The notes under the pieces: model-generated | The model's database searches: none | The model's input: only the letters and a program-made list of their open reading frames with translations | What the model was told of the DNA's origin: nothing | Made by a program: the position numbers and the translations under genes | NCBI GenBank assembly: GCA_036365515.1 | Contig: CM070875.1 | Span: forward strand, 10,146,001 to 10,210,000 | Length of the DNA stretch: 64,000 bases | Reading direction: 5' to 3' | From: Torymus aiolomorphi | Taxonomy: Eukaryota; Arthropoda; Insecta; Hymenoptera; Torymidae | Part shown: positions 47,094-60,620 of the stretch, piece by piece | How positions within the stretch are numbered: the stretch's first letter is position 1 | How the letters are laid out: each line of letters opens with the position of its first letter

Positions 47094-48991
47094 TTATTGA
47101 GAATTATTCGACAGTGCGATTTGTGCTTTCTCCTGAACTATCCGTTCAGCACGATAAACTTTCCAACACACCAAATAGTCTCTCGTTAGTCTGAAGAGCG
47201 TGTAATAATTCGTCACAATCAGAAGACTCATGGACAGTATCCGATACCACTCCGTTGTTCGGATTAGTACGAGAACTTGAACAGCTATAAGAGTTAACTC
47301 CAATCCCAATAAAGAGCATTGTAAAACAGTGGGATTGCCAAATAATGCCTGTTGAAAGATCATATACTTTAGGCGTTGTAAAAGGAAACATTAACTTAAA
47401 AAATTTCTAATAATACTTACGTAAAATCGATAATGGCCTGAATTTCCTGGTTCAGCAGCTGTACAAAGCCCTTCAGAACGATAAAGTTCTTTGTTGTGCC
47501 TTACTAGAGACCCATGAGGCCACAACACTGCATCATTCCAAGCTTGCGCAGGTATGTGAGTATTCTTGTTTTCCACTTTTGACCATTTTCCAAGATGAAG
47601 TGCAGCTCTATGAAGAACATCACAGTATCTAGATTTTGATAAAGTAATGTTTTATTAATAAGTAAATAAAGTTCTTTAAAAATATCTAACATCAGTTATT
47701 ACATAAAATGTTCATATAGGAATATGTTATTTAGTTACCAAATTACAATCAATAACTTAAAATGTAAACTTTAGTAAGAATATCAAAAATTTTTTTATCC
47801 TACCTCACAGGATATGCCTGTGTAAAATGTGCGCCTAATCTTCCAACCCATATTAGAACAATGTGCTGTATAACCCACATTACATCAAAATGTAAATGCT
47901 GAGGAACAAATATCACAGGTGCAACACCACATAAGTATGCACTCCCACATGATGCAAACAAAGCTCTTTTTAGACGACGATTGAAGTCTGATTTTAGACT
48001 AGCTACTTCAGCTCTAATAGCTGGTGCATTTAATGAGCAATTATGCAATGGCTTATCTAATAAAGATAAAAGAAGGTAAAAAGTTTCTTATTAGACAAGT
48101 TAGTTTTATTATTTAACTTCATACAATAGTTGTAATATAATTTACCTAGTAAAAATTTTGTTTTTCGATCCTCTTTCACATAAAGAGGAGCAGTAGATAT
48201 ATCAAAAAAGGGCCCTACACTAGTTCCAAACATTAGGAAGTATATAGATATACTGTAACATAAAAATTGTTTATTAATTTCACATTCATATAATACATAC
48301 AAAAATTAATATACTTACGGATAACAAAGGTAAAAAATTTTGATGGCATTATGTCTTTCACTCATGTGATACAGGCACCAAAAGAGAATACACATAACAA
48401 TCAACAGAAGCAATATCCTCATCACTCTTTGTGTAAGTTGTAGCCACCGTGGTGGCGTAATAACATCCAGAGATTTACAAAGAAGTGCATATACAAATTG
48501 TCGAGCAATCATTGTTATAATAAATACCAGAAGGTAAGTGTCCATCAAGTAAAAATTCTAGAAAAAGTACAATAGAATTTTTAGTTTTGTTTTATTTTTA
48601 AAATATTAACCATTCATTGTAAATTATTGATTATTGATTTTTCCTTGAGCTTATAACAATTACTTACCATACTATATTCATTGTAAGACTGAGGTAGCCA
48701 CCAAACAGTTTTGTACAAATTCAGCAACTGCAGAGAAGCAGCTACGAGCGATGTTGCCAGAGACATTACTTCGAACATGAGCTGTCCATCCACAGGAATG
48801 GTGGGTATGGGTACGTGCTTTGGAGCAAGCGTACGCCCAATGGACATTTGCTCACTGAGATTTTTTTTGTCATCGACATTGCAAACTCCAGAGTTGATGC
48901 CATTGTTCGATGATGATACATTGTTGCCAGTGCCTACTTGTATTCGAGCACTTGTACTTCGTCCTCCAGGACATCGTCGTCCACCGGCCAT
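47094..48991 (-). CDS. TMEM39A: TMEM39 family ER multipass membrane protein
   Basis: Minus-strand exons 48991-48668, 48557-48319, 48252-48146, 48056-47804, 47628-47421 and 47348-47094 give 461 residues (human TMEM39A is 488). Family marks: start MAGGRRCPGGR, VDGQLMFEVMSLATSLVAASLQ followed by NLYKTVWWLPQS, the second helix MDTYLLVFIITMIARQFVYAL, IRAEVASLKSDFNRRLKRALF, YCDVLHRAALHLGKW, AVLWPHGSLVRHNKELYR and LTRDYLVCWKVYR. About eight hydrophobic segments are visible. In animals TMEM39 proteins sit in the ER, help export SAC1 phosphatase (hence act on PI4P and autophagy) and, in worms, procollagen secretion. The start is preceded 15 bases upstream by an ATG-TAA start-stop element. Confidence 0.93.
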
Positions 48992-49006
48992 TTCTCTATG
49001 CTCTCC

Positions 49007-49012
49007 TTACAT
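49007..49012 (-). promoter_or_regulatory. Start-stop uORF (ATGTAA) before TMEM39
   Basis: On the minus strand an ATG directly followed by TAA ends 15 bases before the TMEM39 start codon, context gaaaatgtaagg. Start-stop elements can hold ribosomes and lower translation of the main frame. It counts only if the transcript starts upstream of it. Confidence 0.4.
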
Positions 49013-51493
49013 TTTCTTGAGAGAAAAATAAAAAATAGCTTGGTGAAAAATTGAAAAACAAACATGCAAGCAAAGGAAAATTTTTCGAATAGGTTACGTC
49101 GACGTAAATTACAGGCATTATATATACTCACAGTCCAAATAGCTGCGAAAGTCCCGACCTTTTTCGTTTTTGTTTGGCGCGAGTTTTTTGACAGTAAATA
49201 AGTACAATGTTCCTCCACTTGATTTTAAAATTTTCTCTTCTTCATGTTGCGACGGTGCGTCAACTTGTACGACTGTATTGACTTGTAAATAAAGACACAG
49301 TTTAGCTTATCATTGCAATGTACATGCACTGTAACTGCCTATAACCTATTGCCTCGTATACCTTGTATGTATGTATACCAAATGTGTACATTGTATTGCG
49401 CTACACCTTGAAAACACAGTTATCACAGACAATCAGCTGGAGTACTGGAATTGACTTCAATGTTCAATGATAGTACGAAAATTAGCTACTAGAGGCGCTG
49501 CATCACGCGACTCAATTAAAAATGTTTAGCCATACCCATAATTATTATTAATTATCGTGTAATTTATTAATCTGTTTATTCTTAGACTGTGAAAAATGTG
49601 TTCTACCGTAAAATATCACACAAAATGCTGTTATAATAACTTTTAAAATTAAGTTAGCAGATACACGCGAACGTGAAGTTCGAAGTTCAGTAGATGAAAA
49701 CGCAAGAAGTTTGGTAAGACGAAAAAAAATTATGTAATATATTTTTTTACAATTAAAGTGAAAAACGATTTATCAAAGTATAAATTTTCGTAATTATTTT
49801 AGTGAATTTTTAAATTTCATTTTACGATATCAAATTTTTTTAAAAGCAGTATTCCATAACTAATTGTCGTAAAAGGTAAAAATTATATGTATAATGTATA
49901 ATGTATATAATATAACACATTTTAATTAATACACAATCATAAAATTATACTAGCTATTGTAAACAATTTTTTATTATGACGACTTGATCAAGCTTATATT
50001 AAAAGGAGTCATGTATTAGTAGTAAATGAATATAGTTCAACGATCGTCAATAACCTTAGAAAATATATTTCACTTACAATCTAAACTTAGCATCGATTCA
50101 TTATTTATAAATCATATTTACATATAATATTAAACGACTTACATATGTGACCGTGCATTAAAAAACTAGCATATATATAAAACAAAACGTTTCATTCTTC
50201 GTAATATAAATTTACATTCGTAAACTCTTAATACTCGACATCTTAATTGTTAATACTATGTAGCTGCAGCTGTTCCATAATACATTCTTACTTGGAAGTC
50301 TAAAAATAAATCTATAATATGTACAAAAATTATATGTAATTCTATAATATCGTGCTTCGTCATATTTTGATTTCAACAAGAAAAATGTCATAATTACCTT
50401 CATGTAAACTGTTAAGTACAATAATAATTTTACATCATTACGCATATTTCGCACCTCATTTTACGTATGTACATAATTACATATGATTTTTTCATATATT
50501 TCCTAACAGACATAAATTGCTATCTTATGTTAATACTAATTATTATATTATAACTTCTATACATTAGAAAGTAATAAAAAAAACGTCATTTAAAAGTTCC
50601 CGTATAATAGTTTTTTCTCTCTTAATATATATACTAAATTCATACAACCATCATAAACACTTTTGACGTTTAAATATTTACATATTACGCTTGTTGATAA
50701 TAATAAATTTGTTCGGATCGTTCTTCGAAATCCTTCAATATAATGCCAGCTGTTGAGCAAATAAGGTTCACCTGACGCGATAGTAAATGAAAAAAAGACA
50801 TGAATCAATCGTTTACCGAAAGATCTGCGGCTATATCAATATACCAATGTCTGTTTTCCTGTAACTTTCATTCTCAATATATTTTTGATAAATGTAAGAT
50901 CTCAGCCAGGTTTGTTCAATAAAATTCGAACAAGGAAAAAGTACAGCCAAGTGAACTGCCGAATCATCATTATTTATACACTGTTATAAAGACAGTGTCA
51001 TAAAATACCGTAAAAATTATCGTGAATTATTATAGAAATAACGCTTCTTGGAAGTTCTAACTATAGGATTAACGATAATTTTTACTCCAATCAAATTTGA
51101 CAAGTCATTTCCTGAGATCCTACACTTACCTCAAATTAATCTTAAAATGTCTTTTTTTTAACGAGCTAGCTCTGTCTACTTGAAATACCTATAGTCAATT
51201 TACGAATTAGTAATAACTGTATGGAGCGAACTGTGAAAATTCACAAGTACACAAATGTTTCCTGTATAGGATACAAATTGTATATAAAAACAATTTCTAT
51301 AAAAGAATATCAAAGTTTTCTCCGTAACCGTTCCCCCTAAAACTCTTACTCTCCCTACCCAGACAAAAAAAAATGTATCCCTCACTTCAATCCTACCTGT
51401 ATATACGTTTGATCCTATTTTGCGCCCTATGCTTTAAAATAGGCCAAATAGTAATCAAATATATGAGCTATAATGATTTTCCATCCCTCCCTT
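49013..51493. other. TMEM39 upstream and SLC16 transporter 3' flank
   Basis: AT-rich DNA. The TMEM39 promoter should be near 49020-49500. The rest probably includes the 3' UTR of the minus-strand transporter. No gene or clear repeat apart from a short inverted pair gtaaaaattatcgt/acgataatttttac at about 51010-51088. Confidence 0.4.
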
Positions 51494-54400
51494 TTACGCA
51501 GAGATCTCGGCCTCGATATTCTTGGCCTTCTCATTGACCCTCCTCCTGAGAATGGGCATGATCGACCACAGCGAAGTGCCGCAGATGAGAATCATCCCGA
51601 GGGTGACGAAAATCGGCTTGTACGAGCCGATCCTCTCGTAGGCGATGTTACACACTGGCGGGCCAACCAGCTGCATCAAGCCGTTGACGAACAGCGAGAT
51701 CCCGTAGGAGGAGGCAAGTCTCTCGGGTCCCAGCATGTCTGCCAGGACGACAGCAGTCGTGCCGATGTACAGTCCGGAGGCCAGACCGAAGAGCGCGCAG
51801 AAGCTGGCGAGGTACATGTAGCTCGTGCCCATGGGCAGCAGTCCGAGGGCGACGCCGCTGAGGCCGAGGCCGCCGACGAAGTAGTAGTGCTTCGGCATGA
51901 GGTTGATGTCGGATAGCGAGGAGCCGCCGATGCGGCCGACGAGGTCGAGGAGGGAGACGACCGAGAGGAGCAGCGCTGAAGAGTCGCGGTCGTAACCCTC
52001 GGAGACGGCGTACATGGGCAGGAGGATCATGAAGTTCGTGTTGCTGATGGCGGAGGTCGAGTTCGAGATGAGGATGACGAGGAACAGTGGGTCCTTCAGG
52101 ATGGCGAGGTCGAAGAGCGGAGGCCGCGGGGGGCCTTCCACCTCTGGGATGTCGTCCACCGAGGTTTGCTGTTTGGAGGAGAGTTAATGATTGAGTGTGT
52201 TTGTTTTTAGATAAGCTGTAAACGTTGATGCGAGTGAATAATTGAATAATATATCGCTATTTAATTTTGAAAATTATGAACAAAATCTGACAATATTTCG
52301 TACGTAATGGTACCGAATATAGGAAATAGATATTTGAGGTTTCATTCGTAAATTGTTTACAAAATATAAAAGAGGAGTTTTAAATTCTTCTAAAATGTAT
52401 TGGAGATTGTCTGTTGTAATGTATAAAAGTTAAGAAAATTTACTTTAGTCAGACTCTGATTTCTATTTGATTTTTTTTCTATAATTTTCTTATACCACTG
52501 ATCATTAAGTTCAATTATTAATATTATATATCATTACAATTTAAAAAAAAATTTGACATCACTTTGTCCGATAACACGTCTAGCTATAGCTTTCAATTCA
52601 AAAAGGTACTTTGATAAACATAATTTTTTTCCAATCGAACTATATATATATCGTAAAATTCCTACGTCAAATCAACCACTTTTCCATCATCTACAAAAAA
52701 AAATAAATTCTCACATCTCCTTGTTTCCGCTTCCTCGCCAGCTTCTGCGACAAGCTAATCCTGCTTAATCTCGGATCGCGTCTCGGGTCAAGCGTGACCG
52801 AGCCGACCGTTGAGACGATGCTGCTGCGATGCGAGGCCGGCACGAGGTCACCGAACTCCGTCTTGATCGTCTTCTTCGGCGGTAGTTCCGGCGGGTCTTC
52901 GACCAGACGCATGTGCTGTTCCACCGGGTGGTAGAGCAGCGCGCAGCCGAGTGAGTTGAGGATTATGCCGCCGACTATCAACACGGCGCCTCTGGAATGG
53001 GCGAGAGTATGGGTATATTGGCGAAATTTGTGAGGTATGAGATTTTGAGGTATGTAGTTAGGTCGTGATGGGCTAAGGTTGAGTAGGATGTAAGATCCCT
53101 GACAAAAGTTAATTTTTCATGTTAAAACTGCGATAAATAATTATGTAAAGCAATCGATCGATTTTTAGTTCTGTTGATCTATGTATAGATGTAATTGGAA
53201 TATTATAAGCTTTAAAAAGCAAAATTCACGATTACGTGCATTTAGACGATTTTAAACAGTTGCAGTGCCGATTTTACAATTTTGCTTTGATTTCTGATTT
53301 TTAAACCTTGTAATATTCGAATTGCACTTATGCATAGATCGAGAGAACTAAGAATTGATCAATAGTTTTACAAAATTAGTTATCGCAGTTTTAACGTGGA
53401 AAGTAACTTTTGGCAGAGACCTTGCGTTTTATAAACCTTAAGTATAGAGAAAAAATTCGCTACAGTTATTGAAGTAAAATTTACTTAGATTATGAGAATA
53501 TCTGTATTGCAGCCATAAAAAAATTGTTGGTATAGCATAAATGCTTGCTTTCTTTATTGGTGTAGGTGAATAGGTGTACAAGTCAAACACCTTTATTCGA
53601 GTGATAATTTTTGTAAACGCGTATATTCGAAAGACTTTAATCTTTTCATTGTCTCTAATGAATGATACACTATAGTTTTCAATAACGTTTTCGTATTTAA
53701 GATTTTAAATAATTTTTTTTCTGCAATGAGAAAATATTTTGGATCTAACATCAATTTTTTAGGATTCGTTTGTCAAAAAGAGTTATGAGTTAAGTTATAC
53801 ATTTCGTTTCTTTCTTTGTTTTTTACATATATTTGTATACTATAATAAAATAAAATACATTCAGTCACGTATTTCTGTATGCACACAAGAGTTTACATTG
53901 TTTTATGATGATGGATCTTTATCGAACTAAAAATTCAACTTATGTAAAAACTTATTTAGTAATATGATTGTTTTAATTTATTTATCACACAAAATGCGTA
54001 CTTTTTACTACTTAATTCGAGTGGCTTTATTATTTAGCCAGAAATTTGTGATTCAAATTTTGTTCAAATTCCCGTGACGATTATTGCGTAAATATTAAAA
54101 TTAAACGTTAATATTAAACTTGACATCAATAAACAACAGAATACAACTTTTCGGTCAACTAAAGTGAACAATATTTATGAACTTTTATTTACACTATTCA
54201 TCAGAAGTAAATATCAATTCAATCAATCAATTTTTTCGATAATAGAAAGTATAATAATCATATGATTTCTCATATATAAATTTAATGAACCTTCAAAACA
54301 ATTTATTTAAAAAACATTCACGTGTTTTTCAATAAAATTCAACACGTATTTCAACTTCTGCGTCTTTTTGGATATCGAAAAAAATATGGCAAGGAACTCC

Positions 54401-57400
54401 ATAACTCTAAATGATTAAATACGCCTAAAAATTGCAACATATTGTTAGTTCTATACGCTGTAATTAAAACATATTGTCCTCGTACTATTGAAAACGTATT
54501 TTATAGAGTAAAATGAGCCGTGAAAACTTCTTTATCTCGTTTACCCCCACGTCCGATCCATCAATCAGAAACACTGTGTCAATATTCGTGTAATAAAGCC
54601 ATCATATCGTGAAAATTCAATTCTACCGGCGAAATAAAAAATTGGCTATTTTCATTCTAAACTTATTTACCCAGACGACGATGTCTCTTTCAATATCGCT
54701 TTCCAGAACCGATCAAGTCAATAAACAACACATTTAGAACGCGTGATAATGAACTCATCAGGCATTTCAAGCGAACGTATAATATAAAATAATTGATCTT
54801 TGGTAAATTATCAATATTACACCGTCTAGTCGGGAAAATACAGGTTTCCCGACACTCGAAAGCTTATAAACTGTCTATTAAAGAAACGAGGTAATCGTGC
54901 CGATATGAATTATTTTTCGCATAAAAATAATATATAAAATTGCATAATGCAGCTGATGAATCATATGTACGTGCGATTTTCTTTTATCTTCGCCGTAAAT
55001 TTCATCCGTCAGGTATGACTCACACTCCCAATCCTACACTCCTGTACCAATAATCATTATATATTCCTCGTACCCTGCCCAAAACGTATATTATCCAATT
55101 AACTCACCTATAGCCCACTTCCTTGAGCAGATACTGCAGGAACGGCGGCAGCATTATCGTACCGATACAGCTGCCGGATATCGTCAGTCCCGTGGCCAGT
55201 CCCCGGTACTTGTCAAAGTACTCGCTGACGATGTAGATCGTCACGGGAAAGCATAATCCCACTCCGATTCCCACCATGATACCGATGCTGTAACCAAAAA
55301 TTATGACGAAACCGATTTCGTTAGTGATGCACGCGTCGAGCGGCCGTTTATAAGCGCAGAAGAGTTCGGTTAAAGCGTCGTGTACTTTGCTTATTGGTCA
55401 CCTGAAGTACAGATACGTCACGGAGTTGGCGAAGTAGCTGAGTATGAGGCCGCCCCCGGCGAACAAGCCACCGACGAAGGTCACGCTTCTGTACGAGTAC
55501 TTCATCGACAGGATGCTCGTGAATGGACCTGAAATTTCGGAGAAAATTTTCAATGACGATTGAATTTTGTTTATGCATGTACTATTATTTACATCGTTTT
55601 ATTGATTCTATAATGCAACTACCGTGTGACAGGGGAAAAGTTTGTTTTGACGAAATTTAACGATAAAGTATAGAATCAGCTGATGGGTTGACTTGTTATT
55701 CGCGTAGGAAGGTGATTCGCGTTACATAAAATAGTTAGATAAAAATTAAACGCGATTTATTTGCATTTGCTATATGCTTGCATTTAAAGTCATTGAGAAT
55801 TAGTTGATTCAAAAGTTCCTTATCGGAAAAGGTACACACGATGCACACTGTGGCTGTTAAAAGAGAACGGGTTGATTCCATTGCATAATAAATGTTGAAA
55901 TTTTAATGCAATAACCTTGTTGCTTGACAATGAAGGTCTGTTTCTTCCGTCTGAGTTTTAACATTTGGGAAATAAAGTTCTTCATTATCGTTAATTAGGA
56001 TGATTGATTATACACGTTTATTTTTTAACTTTTACAGTGAGAACAATATGGGCAATCTACAGATGAATCGTCAAGTGAGAATACAAATAACGAAAAAATA
56101 AAAGGTACTGCTACTATGCAGTTAGTTCGCTTTATTTTAGGCGATAAAGGAAAACATTATGTGCAGATTAGATATAGGTTTTATGTCATTTACCGGTTCA
56201 TGAGTAAAAAATTGTATTGCAATCATTAAGATACGGTAGTACATACGAAAAACATTTATTTAGAGATTTGAGATGTTTGAAAAGCTTTTGATTTTTTAAA
56301 AATTCCATGAGGTAGGATGCGAATCGAGTGATGACATTCAATACGTTATTAGACATTAGAGTCAATAACCTAATGGTTTGACGCAAACTGATAACGTTAT
56401 TAATTAAGATTAAAATTGAAAGAATTATTGCTAACAATTACATTTTAAACTTATGTGATTGATTTAAAAGATAAATACTAGGTATACGTCAAATTCAATA
56501 AGACAATACTATCGCACAGTATAATTATATATGTTGAATATGGTAATAAATCTGGATTGACTCAACTGGACTTGTTTTGTATGAATCTGGGTATTTAAAT
56601 TAATATGCACCGCAAAAAAAAAGATTTGTATATAGTTATATATGATTATACATATCCTCATGTAGAACTGTATATAAATATATATGACTTATGTCTCTAT
56701 TAACTGTGCATAAATATGTATGATCATATATATTTATATGTAATTATGTATAACTTTACATGATTTCTTATTGTATATAAATCTTTTAGTGATTGTATTA
56801 TTCATATAATTGTATATTGATGTATAAAATTGTATACCATAATACATGAAGATGTATCACCATGTATAATCATGAATTTGACCTCACAATTAAGTGTAGT
56901 TGCTTACACCCATACAAAATTATATTCAGTCGTATATGGCCATTCATGGTTATGCATGGTGTTGGAAAAAATTGTAGGAAAAAATGTAAAATAGTGTAAG
57001 CGTCACTATGTCAGAGTAAAAAGTGCTCCACTGCCATTATAGTGTATGCCTATTATTTCTGAGTGCATATACGCTATTCCGGCAGTGGAGCATTTTTCAC
57101 TCTGTATAAGTAGTGACTATTCCACAATTTTACATTTAGAGAGATAATAATAATTTTATTTGGAAATAAATTTCATCTAATAAATTATTATCATTTATTT
57201 CTTTATGTACCCGTTGACCAAACAAAAATTAAAAGAATATTCACAATAATTTGAGTTAAATATTAGTGTTATTTGTATGACGCAAGATGAACCCTGATGA
57301 ACGTTTATGAACTCTGTGCATCATAATCGAACTTATTATCAGCCGTTTTGTCCCGCAATTCCTCAGGAAATAAAACAAAAAATTATGCACGCAGCCACAG

Positions 57401-57718
57401 CTCCAAGATTTAAATCCTTGCCACTGACCATGCAAATATTCCAAACGCTTCAATAAAAAAAAAATAAAAAAAATCTGCCTGATCCCCCCCGGCATACTCA
57501 CCCAACGAGCTGTACAAGAAGTAGCATATCGCCGGCATCCAGGAGGCCTCGGTGGGCGTCGCCTCGAACACCCTCAGGAACTCGACGAAGAGTACGCCGA
57601 AGGACTTGACCGTCCCGGGGATCAGCACGTTGACCATGATCGCGGCCACCAGTACGACCCAACCCCAGCCGCCGTCGGGCGCTACGAGCCTCAGCCTCCC
57701 CTGCACCGGCCCTGCCAT
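51494..57718 (-). CDS. SLC16/monocarboxylate transporter-like MFS protein
   Basis: Minus-strand exons 57718-57502, 55528-55402, 55287-55108, 52991-52715 and 52168-51494 make 491 residues. The N-terminus has the MCT family signature APDGGWGWVVLVAA before helix 1. Then come FGVLFVEF, GPFTSILSMKYSYRSV, the second signature-like YFDKYRGLATGLTISG, a cytosolic loop after helix 6 (PPKKTIKTEFGD to KRKQGD) and six more helices (LLSVVSLLDLVGRIGGSSLSD; MLGPERLASSYGIS). Twelve helices in total fit the major facilitator fold. SLC16 proteins move monocarboxylates, aromatic amino acids or related solutes; the substrate cannot be read here. The ATG 57718 puts the signature at residue 13. An in-frame ATG at 57877 would add a 53-residue Arg-rich extension. 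Long introns (about 2 kb each) separate exons 1-2 and 3-4. Confidence 0.9.
53093..53423. repeat. Fold-back element in SLC16 intron
   Basis: The left arm (agatccctgacaaaagtta, gttaaaactgcgataa) matches the reverse complement of the right arm (ttatcgcagttttaac, gtaacttttggcagagacct). The pairing continues with gaps to the centre, for instance tgtatagatgtaattggaat against attcgaattgcacttatgca. About 330 bp, non-coding. Confidence 0.65.
56630..56895. repeat. 10-bp phased AT-rich tetramer array in SLC16 intron 1
   Basis: From about 56637 thirteen successive decamers begin with a near-palindromic tetramer (TATA, TACA, CATG, TGTA, TTAT, CATA, TATG), then six variable bases. A second run around 56820-56880 has TGTA at multiples of 10. 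It is an AT-rich counterpart of the GTAC arrays at 0.2-0.85 and 40.3-40.7 kb. Confidence 0.5.
56982..57137. repeat. Fold-back hairpin next to the decamer array
   Basis: Arms: aaatgtaaaatagtg, cactatgtcagagtaaaaag and tgctccactgcc on the left; ggcagtggagca, ttttcactctg, tagtgactattcc and ttttacattt on the right. About 155 bp, imperfect, non-coding. With the array it may be one element. Confidence 0.7.
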
Positions 57719-59825
57719 TCTTCTTCTTCTTCTCCTCTTCCTCTCTCTGCCAACGCCGCGCGTACTGTCGCAACTGTACTCTCGGCGAGATCGCGAGATC
57801 TGCACTCGGCCGGTGCCCGCGCGCCTCGACAGTTTTATCAAAAGTCCCGGCAGCGCGTCTCGCGCGGTATTATACATGTGTGTGTGTGTGCGCGTATGTA
57901 TAAATGTATGTATAGCGCGGAAAAATTTTTCCCTAGCTCCGCGTGATCCGTCTCGTCGTCGTTATACTCACACAGACACCTGAGAGAGAGAGAGGAGCTA
58001 GTCGCGTGAGAGTTTGATGAATTAATGAGGCGACTGTATGTGTGCGAGTGAGTTTGTGGATATATGTTTGATTATTGGCTCGTGGCAAACAGCGCGAAAA
58101 TTCGCCTGTCTTTATGATCTCGCGCGTTTTACAGCCGCGTGTGTGTGTGTGTATACGCGTATTACTATACGCTTGTCGAGGCGCGAGCTACCTGGAGTAC
58201 CGGGTATAGTGCGTGCGAAAAAAAAATCGAAGGGATCGAATTCACGCGCGGGGTTGTAGGATTCTTTTGTTCCTTGCCGTCTCTCTCTCTCTCTCTCTCT
58301 CTCTGCTGTTGACTTTGATGCTCTCGGCACAAAGGATCATGATCTGTGTGTGTGCGAGAGAGCGTGAGAGAGAGATAGTATATGAGGGATCTCTGCGTCG
58401 AGGCAGGTGGCTGTGTACTCAATGTCACGCGCGTGCGGTGCACGTGTGTAGGTATATATATAATACGCCGAAACGTGCGGCTTTGATAAATCGAAGTCGA
58501 ACTGTATGCGTGGGAGTGGAGTTTCCGCGATCGCACGGTTTGTTTGTAGTGTACGTATATATATATTTCGATGGGGCTGTCGAGTTAATGCGCGATTGAA
58601 ATGTCGAGAATCGGCGCCAAACGTCGGCGCGTGTAGGAGGGATATTGTGGGTGACTATTATAATGTGTGAACAGGTGACACACGGGGTCGTGATTTACAG
58701 GCGCGAGTATAGTTCGTCGCGGTGTGTCGGGATTATTATTTTATTTTTTTTCATGAGGGAGAGGAAGGGAGATTTGTGTGATATGTGCTAACAGAAAATT
58801 GATCTCGGTAAGCGCGAGTCTGTTAAGTTTGAGAAAGAGGTCGTGATATGGATGACTTTTTTTTTTCGTTGCTGGGAAGGTCAATGACATATTACTATAT
58901 AGTATAGTAAGTTATTAAATGTATACCTGCGGGAACAGATTTTAAGTATCACCAGATGGTTCTTACATAATAATTTTTATTATTGCTTTATTATAGTTAC
59001 ATTTTACATGGAAATCTTAACAATTATTCATTCTATAATAATAAATCACGGAGTGGAAAAAAACTCTACTTTTATGAAGAACGTTTAATCGCTTAATTGT
59101 TCTTGATGAAAGTTCGTAAAATCAGTAAGTATAAATTACAAGAAAAAACACACGAATTTTCTAACTCTTGCTGCGCAACTCTGAAAATGAGCATTCAAAT
59201 TGTACGTGAACCAATATTAAGAAAGTCACTGTATTTGGCTTTATGTTTACCGAGTACATATAAACATTTCGAAAAATCATTTGCTTAGAGACTTTGATAA
59301 CATATGAGCTTAAGAACTTTCTCTGCAAACATTCCCTACACAAAATCGAAGGCAGCTTCTTCTCTCAAATCCTTCAATTTCTAGATCATTCCAAAAAACG
59401 TATAAGATAATATTAATCAGCAGAGCGATGATGAAATCTTCGAAAAATTTTCATAATGCCTCGGCAAACTGTGTACTTTCCTTCAAACTCTCAAGACTAT
59501 ACTTGATCAATAAGCCGGAAAAACCGCACCAATTGTTCTTCTTCAAAAGCTCGTGGCTCAAAATTGTCAGCCTCTTATACCGACGACTCCCACCTCACTC
59601 TATCTCTCTCTCTTTACTCATATTTTTTCACGCGCAATACACTATAAGCAGATGTGCCGTAACGTCGTTCCATAAATCGCGTATATTCGTCAAACTCGTT
59701 ATTACCATATATAATTTATTAATCTTATACATATTTATATATCTATTTATAATTAAATATATAAATTTAAAAATTCAAATTATATAAATAAAATGTTATA
59801 AAAAATCCTTAAATATTTAATTAAA

Positions 59826-60039
<214 letters not shown>

Positions 60040-60339
60040 CGCACGTATTCTGCGTATATAACGTATATGAGCAAATTTATAATTTGTCCACACTTAGAGG
60101 GTTAAAAAAATAAAAAAAAAATTTGAAGGCACACCTTCTCAACAAGTTTCTTCTCATTCTATAGGTCATAAAATATACGAAAAAACTCGTGAATATTAAA
60201 AAACAGTCTTGTGACACCGTTTTAGAAAAAAAAATCCATTTTGCTTATGGAAATTTAACATGGGAATAATGGACGAAAAGTAGTCACTGATGATGAGCAT
60301 AAGTAAGCTTTTAAATGTGCCAACAAATAGTCCACAAAA

Positions 60340-60620
60340 AAGCGATTAACGTAGAAGAAAAGAGCTTTAATTTAAGCTAAAGATCGTTAAAATCGGTCGG
60401 TTCTGCGCAAAGTTACGTGCATTTGAAAATAACGAAAAATGACCAAAAATGATTGAATTACGTGGATTCGGGAACAATCGCTCATTTTTTGGTAATTTTT
60501 CGCTCCTTATCAGACATCTTATTGCCTAAAACTTTGCGTACTTGCTCGAACGGATTTTGTGTTCATATTTTCTGCAATCAACTTTCACTTTCGAGTAGAG
60601 TTGGTTGCACAGAGACTCTT
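60340..60620. repeat. Old, diverged fold-back element
   Basis: cgcaaagtt (about 60408) and aactttgcg (about 60530), and cgaaaaatgaccaaaaatga (about 60434) with tcattttttggtaatttttcg (about 60482) are inverted. Outer similarity (aaaatcggtcggttc against gaacggatttt) continues loosely. Ends not defined. Confidence 0.4.
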
